Part shown: positions 1-10,488 of the stretch, in pieces
Layout: each line of letters begins with the position of its first letter
How positions within the stretch are numbered: the first letter of the stretch is position 1
NCBI GenBank assembly: GCA_037178675.1
Contig: JAYMGJ010000526.1
Location: 1 to 38,951, forward strand
Reading direction: 5' to 3'
From: Scleroderma bovista
Taxonomy: Eukaryota > Basidiomycota > Agaricomycetes > Boletales > Sclerodermataceae
DNA: 38,951 bases
Notes under the pieces: generated by a model
The model's input: the letters and a program-made list of their open reading frames with translations, nothing else
Database searches by the model: none
Told to the model about the DNA's origin: nothing
Made by a program: the position numbers and the translations under genes

Positions 1-1309
1 ACCGCGCGCGAGCAACAAACGCGATTACGTCGAACAAATGGTGCTGTGGCTTCAACACCAAGAAGCTATCTATTACAAAACTGCCTACCACGCCTGGAGA
101 CAGCTTAGGCGCTCCACAAGGATGGATTCCGTCGACGGAAGAACTAGCGGTGAGGTTGTCGGCTCGGATGCTGGCTCTGGGATGAGTGGTCCTCTGGATG
201 AGGGGGCTGGGGATGCCATGCCATCAGGTATGTCACTCTCAAGCTGCAACACTGGTAGTCATTGAACAGGTCGGTTGCACTAGGGAGAGCCCGCTACAAA
301 GTGGCGAAGGTCCCTTACCGCCGTGGGGTTTCCATTCAAGAGTTACAAACTGACTACAAAGCAACCGACTTTCTCTCTGCACTCAAGCATTTTCTGACCT
401 TCCGCGCGACTCGAGACAACATTGTGTTCCCTGTCGAATCGGATCGGATTGATGTATTTAGTCGGTTATATGTCAAAAGTGCACCTAGCGTGGTCACAGG
501 ACACGGCAGTGTCTGGCAGAAGATTCGTGCCAGGCCAAAGGTCACCGCTCATGGTCGCAAGGCCAAATCCCCTGCAAGATTCGATATGGCATTTGTGTGG
601 GACGAAGGATGTCAACAATCTTTTTTGGCTGGGCCTGATGGTAAGTACCAGGTGTTTTCGACGAGAAGAGTGTGTGCTGACAAGTATTTGACTGCAAGTT
701 GTGCGTATCGTGCAAGTTCAAGTCATTTTCAAGCTGCCAGAGCATCTCGGGGTTCACCCCCATCCACTGGCGTACGTCGAATGGTTCACTGCACTCCGGC
801 GGTGAAAAGATAACAATGTGTTTGGGTGGCTGCTCCCTCAGATGAGGTGCATTCGACCCAGGGACTTCTGGAGGTCTGGCAAGGCTCCCAAGGACTAAGG
901 AGACTAAGAAACTAGAGAGTGGAAGGGTGGTTCAGTCACTCCAAGACTGAGCTCAAAGATATACACTGAAGAGAAGGATGTTGCTTAGTAAGCTAAGTAC
1001 AAGCCTACATAGCTAAGGTAAAGAGTCCAGTATCAGTACTACCAATCTACACACCTAGAGACAGGACTGTCTCTACAGTGGCGTGAGCCTGTTTCTGGTC
1101 AATACATCATAACCCGTTCCACATGCAACCACCGGCCCAATGTCTTGGTGATCAGCGTTGATCGGTTCGCGCGCCCTTGCCATCTTCAAGGGCAGTGTGG
1201 CAGACATATCAGTTTGGATTGGTCGTCAGATAACGTGCTGGAGACGGTGAGCGCCTTTCACGTTAACTCGTATATTGATTTAGATACATTTGTGGCCCTT
1301 GGTAATTAA
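1..1309 (+). pseudogene. Plavaka-type transposase, 3' part, degraded and interrupted
   Basis: This is the C-terminal part of a CACTA-like Plavaka transposase of the kind common in Agaricomycetes; the window edge removes its start. Blocks I recognise as typical of the family are EQMVLWLQHQEAIYYKTAYHAW (frame starting near 29, quoted here only as the family hallmark LWLQ..EAI), SIQELQTDYKATDFLSALKHF (about 330-395), FDMAFV (about 582-600), VRIVQVQVIFKLPEHLG (about 701-750), PHPLAYVEWFTALRR (about 757-802) and, after an insertion, NHRPNVLVISVDRFAR and LDWSSDNVLETVSAFHVNSY up to the TAA at 1307-1309. A likely 57-bp intron lies near 642-698. The blocks fall in different frames, with a stop at 250-265 and the insertion at about 803-1077, so the copy is not functional. 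Family assignment is by memory of the conserved blocks and is fairly firm. Confidence 0.8.
803..1077. mobile_element. 275-bp insertion inside the Plavaka relic, possible short solo LTR
   Basis: The transposase reading breaks after EWFTALRR and resumes about 280 bp later at EPVSGQYIITRS. Family members run directly between these blocks, so the intervening DNA looks inserted. It starts TGAAAAG and ends CTCTACA, fitting the TG...CA ends of an LTR, and has no coding potential. I found no convincing target duplication (GGCGG on the left, GTGGC on the right), so the exact borders and class are uncertain. Confidence 0.45.
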
Positions 1310-1587
1310 TAGTACTGGATGACAAGGACCTTAATCTCATTGAGGGAGCAATGTAATGATGACAACACAGGCTATGTTGAACACATAGTGTGAATGACAG
1401 CTACAATGACTATACGAGCTGTTGGGACGGCGCTATCAGCAATATCGGTGACTGTGTGCTACATGTCATGTGGTGACAGCTTGACAGCGCTACAAATCAC
1501 CTGCCGGATGCGACATATGACACTCGCGTCTCTAAGTGACATGGTACCTCAGTGGCTATGCTACGTAGCAAAATGTTTTTCCTGATG
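1310..1587. other. 3' flank of the first Plavaka relic, no gene seen
   Basis: This stretch follows the transposase stop. No recognisable protein, RNA gene or repeat is visible. It may contain the element's terminal inverted repeat, which I could not pair with anything inside the window. Confidence 0.5.
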
Positions 1588-2080
1588 CAGGGACTGGTTG
1601 CATGTACTAGGGACTGGTTGCATGTACTAGGGACCGGTTACATGTGCCATAGGCCGGAGGAATGATCCTCAGACATGCACCATAATTTAATAACATCACT
1701 CAATAGCTACCGGTGTGCGTTACACGGCCTGATGTGATGTTCCTGTGACCGGTGTAATGTGCCAGGGACCAGTTGCATGTCTTAGGGACCGGTTTCATGT
1801 GCCATAGGCCGGAGGAATGATCCTAAACTCACAGACATGCACCATAATTTAATAACATCATTCAATGGCTTCCAGTGTGTGTTACAGAGCCCGATGTGAT
1901 GTTCCTGTGGCCGGTGTAACATTCCAGAGGCTGGTGTAATGTTCCAGGGGCCAGTTGCATATGCCAGGGACCAGTTTCATGTCCCATAGGCCGGAGGAAT
2001 GATCCCAAACTCACAGATATGCACCATAACTCAAAACAATCACTTAATGGAATCAGATATGTATTCCAGTGCCTATGAGA
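1588..2080. repeat. Diverged tandem repeats of about 150-180 bp
   Basis: The phrase CCATAGGCCGGAGGAATGAT recurs at about 1648, 1802 and 1985. Each copy is followed by an acacatgcaccataa-like stretch, then a gatgtgatgttcctgtg stretch in the first two. Periods are about 153 and 183 bp. Shorter sub-repeats such as agggaccggtt and ccggtgtaatgt recur inside each unit. There is no coding sense. It abuts the 35-bp minisatellite. Confidence 0.8.
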
Positions 2081-2088
2081 CTAGCACC

Positions 2089-2246
2089 CTGGCCTGACCA
2101 TACACTATGGTGACACCCACACCAAGGCCGGATTATATTTTATGGGTACCCTGGCTGGACTGTATACTATGGTGACACCGGTACCCTGGCCTGACTGTAA
2201 ACTATGGTGACACCAGTACCCTGGCCCAACCATAAACTATGGTGAC
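2089..2246. repeat. 35-bp minisatellite, left block
   Basis: These are tandem 35-bp units with the core ctatggtgacacc, followed by either ggtaccctggcc or cacaccaaggcc. About four and a half units are visible, one of them shortened. The block ends abruptly at GTGAC, where a solo LTR is inserted, and the array continues directly after that LTR. Confidence 0.9.
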
Positions 2247-2872
2247 TGTCACGACCATGACATCCGATCACCCTGTACCCTATTATCCGATCGCGTCCAT
2301 GCGTTCGCCATCCATTTTATTGTATGTACTCCCTTTTCCGTTTCTCTCTATCTGTCCTGTATCGCCACCGATCGGTGAGCGCATTGTCCAATCTGTCTCT
2401 CTGTACTATTACCTAATATGTTTCCTTTCTCGTTTCCGGTTACTATATGTTCCCGTCCCGTTGCATTACTAATACAATACTCATCGGTAATCCGGTTATT
2501 GCACTTACCGTACTTACTCAGCGCGCAGCGTGACTGCGCTCGTCATTCGTCAGTAATCCCGACTTCCCGTACATCGCCTCATCCGTTCCACTCAGTATAA
2601 ATACCTAGATACTTGGTCTGTTGTAGTTTCAGTTCGAATATTGAATAAGATACTTCTCATCTGTTCTCTCTTCGTGCTCTCCATCTCTATCCTCGTACAA
2701 GCACTTGGTCGTAGACCGTTTACCCTCGGACTCTCCGTCAGACCCTCGGTCGGCCTTCCTATTACTCGGGAAGCACGACTATGCTACGTAGCATCTCGGT
2801 CTTACCGCTAGGCCAACCTCTGACCCCCAGATCCCCCATAGAGATCAGATCGGTGAAGAACCGGTCTTGACA
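2247..2872 (+). mobile_element. Solo LTR, 626 bp, with 5-bp target duplication
   Basis: The element begins TGTCACGACC and ends GGTCTTGACA, so it has TG...CA ends, with imperfect short inverted termini TGTCA/TGACA. It is flanked by a perfect direct repeat GTGAC (2242-2246 and 2873-2877) and splits one unit of the 35-bp minisatellite. A TATA-like TATAAAT lies at 2596-2602. No internal retrotransposon genes are present, so this is the product of LTR-LTR recombination. A copy of the same family in the opposite orientation sits at 12019-12642. The length and 5-bp duplication fit a Ty3/Gypsy or Copia LTR; I cannot decide which from the LTR alone. Confidence 0.93.
2596..2602 (+). promoter_or_regulatory. 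TATA-like box inside the solo LTR
   Basis: TATAAAT lies about 350 bp into the LTR, a plausible place for the U3 promoter. The same motif is kept in the second LTR copy (reverse strand, 12288-12294). Confidence 0.5.
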
Positions 2873-3338
2873 GTGACACCCACACCAAGGCCGGATTATA
2901 TATTATGGTGACACCGGTACCCTGGCCCGACCATACATTATGGTGACACCCACACCCAGGCCGGATTGTACATTACGGTGACACCAGTACCCTGGCCAGA
3001 CCATACAATATGGTGACACTGGTCCCCTGGCTGGACTGTACACTATGGTGACACCCACACCCAGGCCGGATTATATATTACAGTGACACCAGTACCCTGG
3101 CCCAACCATAAACTATGGTGATACCCACACCCAGGCCAGAGTGTATATTACAGTGACACCGGTACCCTGGCCAGACTGTACACTATGGTGACACTGGTAC
3201 CCTAGCCCGACCATAAACTATGGTGACACCTACACCGAGGCCGGACTGTATATTATGGTGACACCAGTACTCTGGCCTGACTGTAAACTATGGTGACACC
3301 CACACCCAGGCTGGATTATATATTACGGTGACACCGGT
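2873..3338. repeat. 35-bp minisatellite, middle block (13 units)
   Basis: There are thirteen 35-bp units in exact register, plus an 11-bp start of the next (gtgacaccggt). Two unit types tend to alternate: gtgacaccggtaccctggcc... and gtgacacccacacccaggcc.... This gives an imperfect 70-bp higher-order period. The array stops inside a unit at 3338, where foreign sequence begins, and resumes at 5670. Confidence 0.93.
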
Positions 3339-5669
3339 GTCACACACCAAACGTGTTTGGTACTGTGGATATGGAGAAAGTTAGCCGATGAAACTAATGC
3401 GAAGAACGTACCCAAGATCTGTTGAAAGATTGTCCCGACTTGAGGGATACAGACAGCCCTCGCTATCCATATCACGCAAAGTCAAGACTATCCTTATGTG
3501 AAGAATGAATACAAGCTCGTTGTAGCCATCTATTGCACGAGAATGACTATGCTGATGTGAGAGATGAATGCCAACGCTGACAGTCATCTATCGCATGAGA
3601 ACTGCCAAGAAGCAGAAGAATCCAAGGATTGATGATCATTTCAGTATGAGAGAGGAATGCAACCTACTGCAGTCCAACTCCCATACCAGAACAACCAAAG
3701 AAGCAGAAGAAACAATAGAAAAACGAAGGAGAAAAGGAAGAATCATTTTTAGCACCCAAATGTCAAATTTAGGTGCCCAGTGCCGGCATTCCGATATTTT
3801 GAATAGCTCCACCATTTTTGAAGCTATCAATCATGGGACTATACCATCATGGAGCCTAGACCGTGGTCTATCTGCCTGTCAAGTTCCGACGTAAATCTGT
3901 TTATTTCCCACGGAGATATTCCACCCGCAATCCAGACACCCACTTCATCACTCACTATGGAGTCCGCATTTTCTCTGGAACGTTTCTCCGCTATTGCAGC
4001 AGACCTCAACTACGTCCTGCTCTTGGGACAGCCTCTCCCTGAGCTCCTGTGTACTGTCTGGTACATATCTTCCCAGCCTGCTCCCCCAGTCCCTCTCATT
4101 CTCGGTCAGTGCGTTCTCCTTGTCAGTCCTGCGTCGCGCACATACTTTGGTCGTCTCAAGTCTATCGTTAGACTTGAAAATTCATACCTGGTCGTCTCTG
4201 TGTCTCCTGAGTCCTCTGCATATGGTCCTTTCATCCCAGAGTCCTGTCACATCCATCTCCCTCTATCATTCATCTTGCTTCCCTGGACACGTCGAATCCG
4301 CTATTCACATTTCACTTCCCTGCTATCCCACAACAAACACAAATGAAACAGTGCTCTAGAACCCTTCTTAGGAGCCCTAATAGAGTACAGAACCTTCCCC
4401 TTACTGCTCAAGGGAAGACTGCACTTCGGGAGCACCAAATTTCGCGTTTTTGCTCTACAGAAGCTCAATCCAAGGGATTTGTGACACTCTGTGACCAGCT
4501 GTGACTCTACTTGTCATTTCAGGCCCCCTGACACTGCTCTTCTGGTCGGATCAATTCTTTTATTATCCCCCAGCCACTCCCATCAGTGGCACTGTTTCAG
4601 AAGCTCATCTCCAGATCTAAAGTTCAATAAATCATAGGTTGTGCTTCCCTTCTTTCTGAGTCACACAGAGTCACTCTGGCTCACTCTGACTCACTCTGCT
4701 GCGCATTATTCATCCCCTCTTGGCTTTACTAATCCCCATTACTCCCCTTACCAATCACTTACCAATCATCCTTCAAATCATGCTTATCATGCTGCTTATC
4801 AATTCATGACTCATGCCCCTATGATTCATATGCATTATGTCATCGCATATGCTCATTTAGCTTCGATCTACTCATCCCATGCTTTCCCCCCCTCTCTTTT
4901 GGGCCCCATGCAATGATTTTTCCATATTCTTGGTTATACACCCCTTTTTACCTATGTTTTTGCTCTTTCCCTTGGCTCAGCAGCTTGTTCAGGCTCTCCC
5001 CATCGATGACTCAGCCTGATTACACTGCTTATCAATCGCTTACCAATTTCTTACCAATTTCTTACCAAGCACTTAGTCATTTGTGCTTACAGGGCCACAG
5101 CCCCTCCTATATATAAACCAGCAGCCAAAGGCTGCAAGGAAGTGTCTGCTTCCCCCTCAATAAAGCGACCACATTCACTCTCCCTCACTGTCTATAAGCT
5201 CCCTCTTTGTCTTTGGACTTGTAGGTCACTCAGTGCTGGCCTAAAGCTCCTATATTGTTGTTTATCAGATATATCTTGTATCTGATCATTTCTCTAGGCT
5301 CAAGCGCAGTCTAGCATCTCTGTCCACTCCATCCCATCACTGTCCATCGCATTCTTGAAGCAGGAACTGTCCCCTTGCTTCCCTGTTGCTCCATCACTGC
5401 TATTACACCCCTATCATCAATCTATCATCGCTCTTCAATCCCAGGACTCTTCCTAACCACTGTGGTAGGCTGAAGAGGAGTCAATACCATCCCCAGTCGC
5501 ATATCATCCCCATCAGAAGCCCTTCCCTTCCCTCCTGCATCCTGCCTGAAGGCGTGCAGCACATCCCCCTGAGGAGATTAAATACCAAAAACACAAAGGA
5601 AGACCACCACTCGCATTTTGCTGTCATTTGGTGTTGGTTGTTGGTTGTTCTGACCTCTCACTTAGGCGC
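3339..5669. mobile_element. 2.3-kb insert splitting the minisatellite, probably a non-autonomous element
   Basis: The minisatellite stops after ACACCGGT (3331-3338) and resumes with ACACCAGT (5670-5677). These could be an 8-bp target duplication with one mismatch, or simply the repeat's own phase. No clear terminal inverted repeats are visible and no transposase motif could be read on either strand. The central and right parts are very CT-rich on the plus strand and hold a TATA box and AATAAA signals near 5108-5164, reminiscent of an LTR. Open frames here are short, low-complexity and without recognisable motifs. I regard it as inserted DNA of unknown class. Confidence 0.45.
5108..5164 (+). 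promoter_or_regulatory. TATA box and AATAAA signal of a possible LTR or Pol II unit
   Basis: TATATATAAA at 5108-5117 is followed 41 bp later by AATAAA at 5159-5164. A closely spaced promoter box and polyadenylation signal without an open frame between them is a layout seen in LTRs (U3-R). Another AATAAA lies near 4626. I could not define LTR ends or a target duplication. Confidence 0.35.
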
Positions 5670-6150
5670 ACACCAGTACCCTGGCCGGACCGTACACTAT
5701 GGTGACACTGGTACCCTGGCCCAACCATAAACTATGGTGACACCTACACTGAGGCCGGACTGTATATTATGGTGACACCAGTACCCTGGCCTGACTGTAA
5801 ACTATGGTGACACCTGCACCCAGGCCAGGCCCTATATGATGGTGACACTGGTACCCTGGCCCAACCATAAACTATGGTGACACCCACACCCAGGCTGGAC
5901 TGTATACTATGGTTAAACTACACACCTTGGCCAGACCATACACTATGGTGATACCTGCATCCTGGCCCGACCCTTATTATGGTGACAACCCACCCCCAGG
6001 CTGGACCATATATTATGGTGACAATTTCACACACAGGCCAGGCCATATATCATGGCAACACCCTGTAGTCCGGCCTGACCCCCGCTGGCCCATAAGATAC
6101 GGCCGATTGTCAACCCCAGCTGGCCATAAAATATGGCCTAACCAGGTACA
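5670..6150. repeat. 35-bp minisatellite, right block, decaying
   Basis: This continues the same array: about eight good 35-bp units, then progressively degenerate 34-37 bp units ending near ctggccataaaatatggcc. The gradient of decay toward the right edge is typical of array ends, which unequal exchange homogenises less. Confidence 0.85.
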
Positions 6151-6530
6151 TGGGCTCTAAATACGGCGATGATTTGTTGCGGTGAGCTGCTTTAGCTGAT
6201 GAGCATCTGCAGTATTAGCATTGAAGTTGTGGAAGATGGAAGACATGACAGAGTGAGCGCCGATCTACCCATGCCAGCGATCGCAATATGATGACTCACC
6301 TGTGTCATCCCACCAGTCCCTCGGGACATCCATATGGGAATGTCAGATGTCGATGCTGACACAGAGAAGAGGATCCTTGTCTGGCAAACTTGATCCAACA
6401 GACTCCATATTGTTTAGATGAGAGCGGGTGGGGAGTAGTGGACATGGCGGAGCTTGAAAGACTTAGAGGATTTCCAACCCCACACTCTGAGAGTCCACCT
6501 CTTGTCACTCTCCACACTCAATGACGGACT
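6151..6530. other. Spacer between minisatellite and Plavaka transposase
   Basis: No gene recognised. It probably contains the 5' end and leader of the downstream Plavaka element, but I could not find a terminal inverted repeat matching the region after 12832. Confidence 0.4.
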
Positions 6531-8483
6531 CGCAGCCACTATCGGGCTCAACTGAAAATGACATAGATGATGGCTATGAATGGGTGTCCTTGACAAGTGA
6601 AGAGTAAGTCCATTCCTTTGTTAGTTGAAAGATTCAAGAATTTTCCCCAGTTATCCAACAAGATGTCCAGTATGCCAGACAATCTATCCCTTGGCCACTG
6701 CTGTCTGCGAGCACCTGCACAGCAATCCTGGATGTGGTCGAAGGTTCTTACCCACTCCAGCTGCGCTCCGCGTACCAGAGAAATCCCCAGATCAGCCATG
6801 GGTCGCCCGATTCCATCCTACATCAGGATATTTGTACGGCCTAAACGACTCTAACACGTTTGAACGGATGAAGGAAGGAAAATACCACTCCGAGAGGGAG
6901 CACAACCCGTATTTCCCATTCACCGATAGGGACGAATAGGAACTTGCAAAGTTTCTCTATACTCACTTGACGCAAACTCAAATCAACAACTTTTTGAAGC
7001 TGCGTTGGGTAAGCGAGTCATCTCTGCTACTTTTGCTATAAAATAATGCCTGCAGGTTACTTCTAGGGCACAGATGAGCTTTCGGTCTGCCCAGGAACTT
7101 CTGTCATCCTTGGATGCAATACCAAAAGGTCCGACTTGGCATTGCACGAGGATACAAACTGAAGGTTATAAAACAAAAACAAAAGACCCCATCTATCTTT
7201 TCTGGCAAGATGCGTTGGAGGTGACGCGGGAGATCTTCGGAAACCCAGTATTTGGGCAACATATGGAATACGATCCTTATCAAGTTTTCGAAGGAACTGA
7301 ACGCGAATACGGTGAATGGATGTCAAGTGATGAAGCACATCACATTCAAGTAAGTTCACATCTCCCCTTACTGAGCTGATCTTACATGGATACAGGATCA
7401 ACTGCCGGATGGCGCTACAATCGTTCCCATTGTGCTTGTGTCTGACAAGGTGCCCGTTACTTGAATGACCGGCGACATGGAGATGCATCCCCTATTCCTT
7501 ACCATTGCCAATATCAACTCGGACGTCCACATGAAAACAACGTCGCATGCATGGGCATGCATTGCCTATACCCCGACACTGGAGTTTCTTGTCCACCCTG
7601 ACTTTCAGTCAGTCTTGGAGGCGCATGTATGGCATCGTTGTGTGGATATCGTTTGTGCTGGTCTGAAGATAGCTGCGCATACTGGTACTTTCATGAGCGA
7701 CCCCAACAATTTCACCTGATATTGTTTCACTCCACTCGCTGCATACATTGCCGATCTCCCTGAGCAGCTTATGATTGCCTGTGTTACAAAGTCAGTTTCT
7801 CTGATAACCCTCATGGAGCAGAGCCAGTTCGGTGATGCAGTCCTGTATCCACCACACCATGGGGAGCTTACCTTACAAAAGTTGGCCCAACTATGTGACA
7901 AATTGGACCCTTGGAAACTCCAGGCCTTCTTGGAGGAGGCCAAGAAACAGTATCTCAGTGGGGTCCAGCTCCCATTTTGGCAGAACTCATCAGCAAATCC
8001 CTTTTTTCTGGACAGTTCTGGACAGTGCCACACAGAGCCACAGAGTCCCCAGCTTAGTCCATACTGGACAGCTCTGTCCAGATAGACATAGTCTGTGGAC
8101 TTCTGTGGAAGTCTGTACAGCTCTCCCCAGTTCTCCCCAGATGTACAGAATCATTAGCAAAACTAGTACACACTTACCCTTAGTACTCCTTTGCAACACC
8201 AATACTAGTAGGTTTTGTCCAAAAACCAATTCAAAGCTCTCATAGTAGTAATAACACTCATTCAGACTCTTATGGCACTCATAGTAGTTTGTATAGCACC
8301 AAATATATTATCAATTACTAACTACATACATGGTGTGTTGACTACTAGTACCAAAAGCACTGCTCTGATGAAGCAATACTAAGGTTGAGTTAGTGACAAG
8401 CTAGATCAAGCTAAACAAAAAGAACTTCCAGGGTGGTTGTCAATTTCCAGCAGGCTAATAGCCTCTAATCATGCTTGACCATA

Positions 8484-8767
8484 GTCAAATAACCTATTAG
8501 TACAATTGTTAGGCAAGTTAATATGTAATGGTAGTGGGAAACTTACCATTAGCTCCGGCACTAGCATTTGTTGTGTAGTCAAATAACCTATTTGTACCAT
8601 TGTTAGACAAGTTAATATGGTAGTAGTGCCAGGAAACTTACCATTAGCTCCGGCACTAACATTTGTTGTGTAGTCAAATAGCCTAATAGTACCATTGTTA
8701 GACAAGTTAAAATGTAGTGGTAGTAGGAAACTTACCATTAGCTCCGGCACTAACATTTGTTGTGTTG
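8484..8767. repeat. Three tandem copies of a 94-95 bp repeat
   Basis: The phrase GTCAAATA(A/G)CCTA starts at 8484, 8578 and 8673. Each unit contains accattgttagacaag and ccattagctccggcact in the same order. The third unit runs to about 8767. Units differ by a few substitutions and short indels. They lie in the left part of the foldback element. Confidence 0.88.
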
Positions 8768-8929
8768 AGCCCACTCCTACATAGTAGGAAAAGGCATTTG
8801 TTTGGTCTGGTTTGCCATGTTGCACAAGAGGTGTGACAAACTGTGTCCACAATATCGCGTTTTTCGCATTTTTGGGCACTTAATCAGATTTTGGATGCAC
8901 AGTGGCAGTGGCAACTACCAACTGGTACT

Positions 8930-9985
8930 ACACTTTTGCTACACAACATTTGTACTACGCATTTTTGGTAATTAGCACTACCTTACAAACACTACACAAC
9001 ACTTGCTAATTGATACTACGCATTTTTGGTAATCAACACTACAACACAAACACAACACAACTCCTACGCATTTTTGGTAATTAACACTACACCACAAACA
9101 CAACACAACTACTACACATTTTTGGTAATCGACTCTACAACACAAACACAACACAACTACTACACATTTTTGGTAATTGACTCTACAACACAAACACAAC
9201 ACAACTACTACACATTTTTGGTAATCAACTCTACAACACAAACACAACACAACTACTCCGCATTTTTGGTAATTAACACTACACCACAAACACAACACAA
9301 CACTTCCTAATTGACACTACACTTTTTACTACACTTTTTGATACACTTTTATTACACTTTTTACTACACTTTGACTACACTTTTGGTACACTTTTCACTA
9401 CACTTTTTTGGTACACTTTTATTACACTTTTTATTACACTTTGACTACACTTTTGACTACACTTTATTATGCTTTTTTGGTACACATTTATTACACTTTG
9501 ACTACACTTTTGGTACACTTTTACTACGCTTTTACTACGCTTTTTTGGTACACTTTTATTACACCTTTTACTACACTTTTACTACACTTTTGGTACACTT
9601 TTGACTACACTTTATTATGCTTTTATGGTACACTTTTATTACACTTTTACTACACTTTTGGTACACTTTTACTACACTTTTTTGTACACTTCTATTACAC
9701 CTTTTACTACACTTTTACTACACTTTTGGTACACTTTTCACTACACTTTTTTGGTACACTTTTATACACTTTTTATTACACTTTGACTACACTTTTGACT
9801 ACACTTTTTTGGTACACTTTTATTACACTTTGACTAGACTTTGACTAGACTTTTGGTACACTTTTACTACACTTTTACTACGCTTTTTTGGTACACTTTT
9901 ACTACACTTTTGGTACACTTTTCACTACACTTTTTTGGTACACTTTTATTACACTTTTATTACACTTTTGACTACAATTGATACT
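8930..9985. repeat. Left satellite arm: ~48-bp units, then ~11-bp TACACTTTT units
   Basis: From about 8930 to 9310 a ~48-bp unit (tactacacatttttggtaa + ctctacaacacaaacacaac) repeats six to seven times. From 9311 to 9985 it changes to a degenerate short repeat with the core TACACTTTT and spacers act, ggt or att. The apparent 94-141 residue proteins in this region are only the repeat translated in several frames. Confidence 0.9.
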
Positions 9986-9995
9986 TCACATTTTT

Positions 9996-10488
9996 GATAA
10001 AAAAAAAGTGTAGTAAAAAGCATACCTCCAACAAAATGTAGTGAAAAGTGTACCAAAAGTGTAGTCAAAGTGTAGTAAAAAGTGTAATAAAAGTGTACCA
10101 AAAAAGTGTAGTGAAAAGTGTACCAAAAGTGTAGTCAAAGTGTAATAAAAGGTGTAATAAAAGTGTACCAAAAAGTGTAGTAAAAAGTGTAGTGTCAATT
10201 AGGAAGTGTTGTGTTGTGTTTGTGTTGTAGTGTTGATTACCAAAAATGTGTAGTATCAATTAGGATGTGTTGTGTTGTGTTTGTGGTGTAGTGTTAATTA
10301 CCAAAAATGCGGAGTAATTGTGTTGTGTTTGTGTTGTAACGTTAATTACCAAAAATGCGGAGTAGTTGTGTTGTGTTTGTGTTGTAGGGTTAATTACCAA
10401 AAATGTGTAGTATCAATTAGGATGTATTGTGTTATGTTTGTGTTGTAGTGTTGACTACCAAAATGTGTAGTACCAATTGTTTTGTAGT
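9996..10488. repeat. Right satellite arm, inverted copy of the left arm
   Basis: The same two repeat classes occur as reverse complement and in mirrored order: aagtgtagtaaaa/aagtgtacc units to about 10193, then the ~48-bp units (gtgttgtgtttgtgttgtag + accaaaaatg) to about 10488. The junction between the classes (cctaattgacactacac near 9306 and gtgtagtgtcaattagg near 10190) is an exact inverted match. The arms can therefore pair over roughly 450 bp, leaving the surplus short repeats (about 9500-9990) as a loop. Confidence 0.9.

Noticed and set aside
2790..2872. tRNA-like box (ggcctagcggtaagac on the minus strand) near the LTR end, also at 12070-12100
   Set aside because: No cloverleaf, no B-box and no T-arm could be formed; it lies inside an LTR with defined borders.
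2873..3338. Regularly spaced repeats that could be mistaken for a CRISPR array
   Set aside because: The 35-bp units are contiguous with no unique spacers, and the genome is clearly fungal; this is a minisatellite.
3568..4359. Open frames of 108-165 codons in the 2.3-kb insert
   Set aside because: Ser/Leu-rich readings of a CT-rich strand, overlapping in several frames, with no recognisable domain.
9026..9844. Several open frames of 60-140 codons (and mirrored ones at 9986-10259)
   Set aside because: They are translations of the TACACTTTT and 48-bp satellites in multiple frames and strands, with low-complexity output and no start context.
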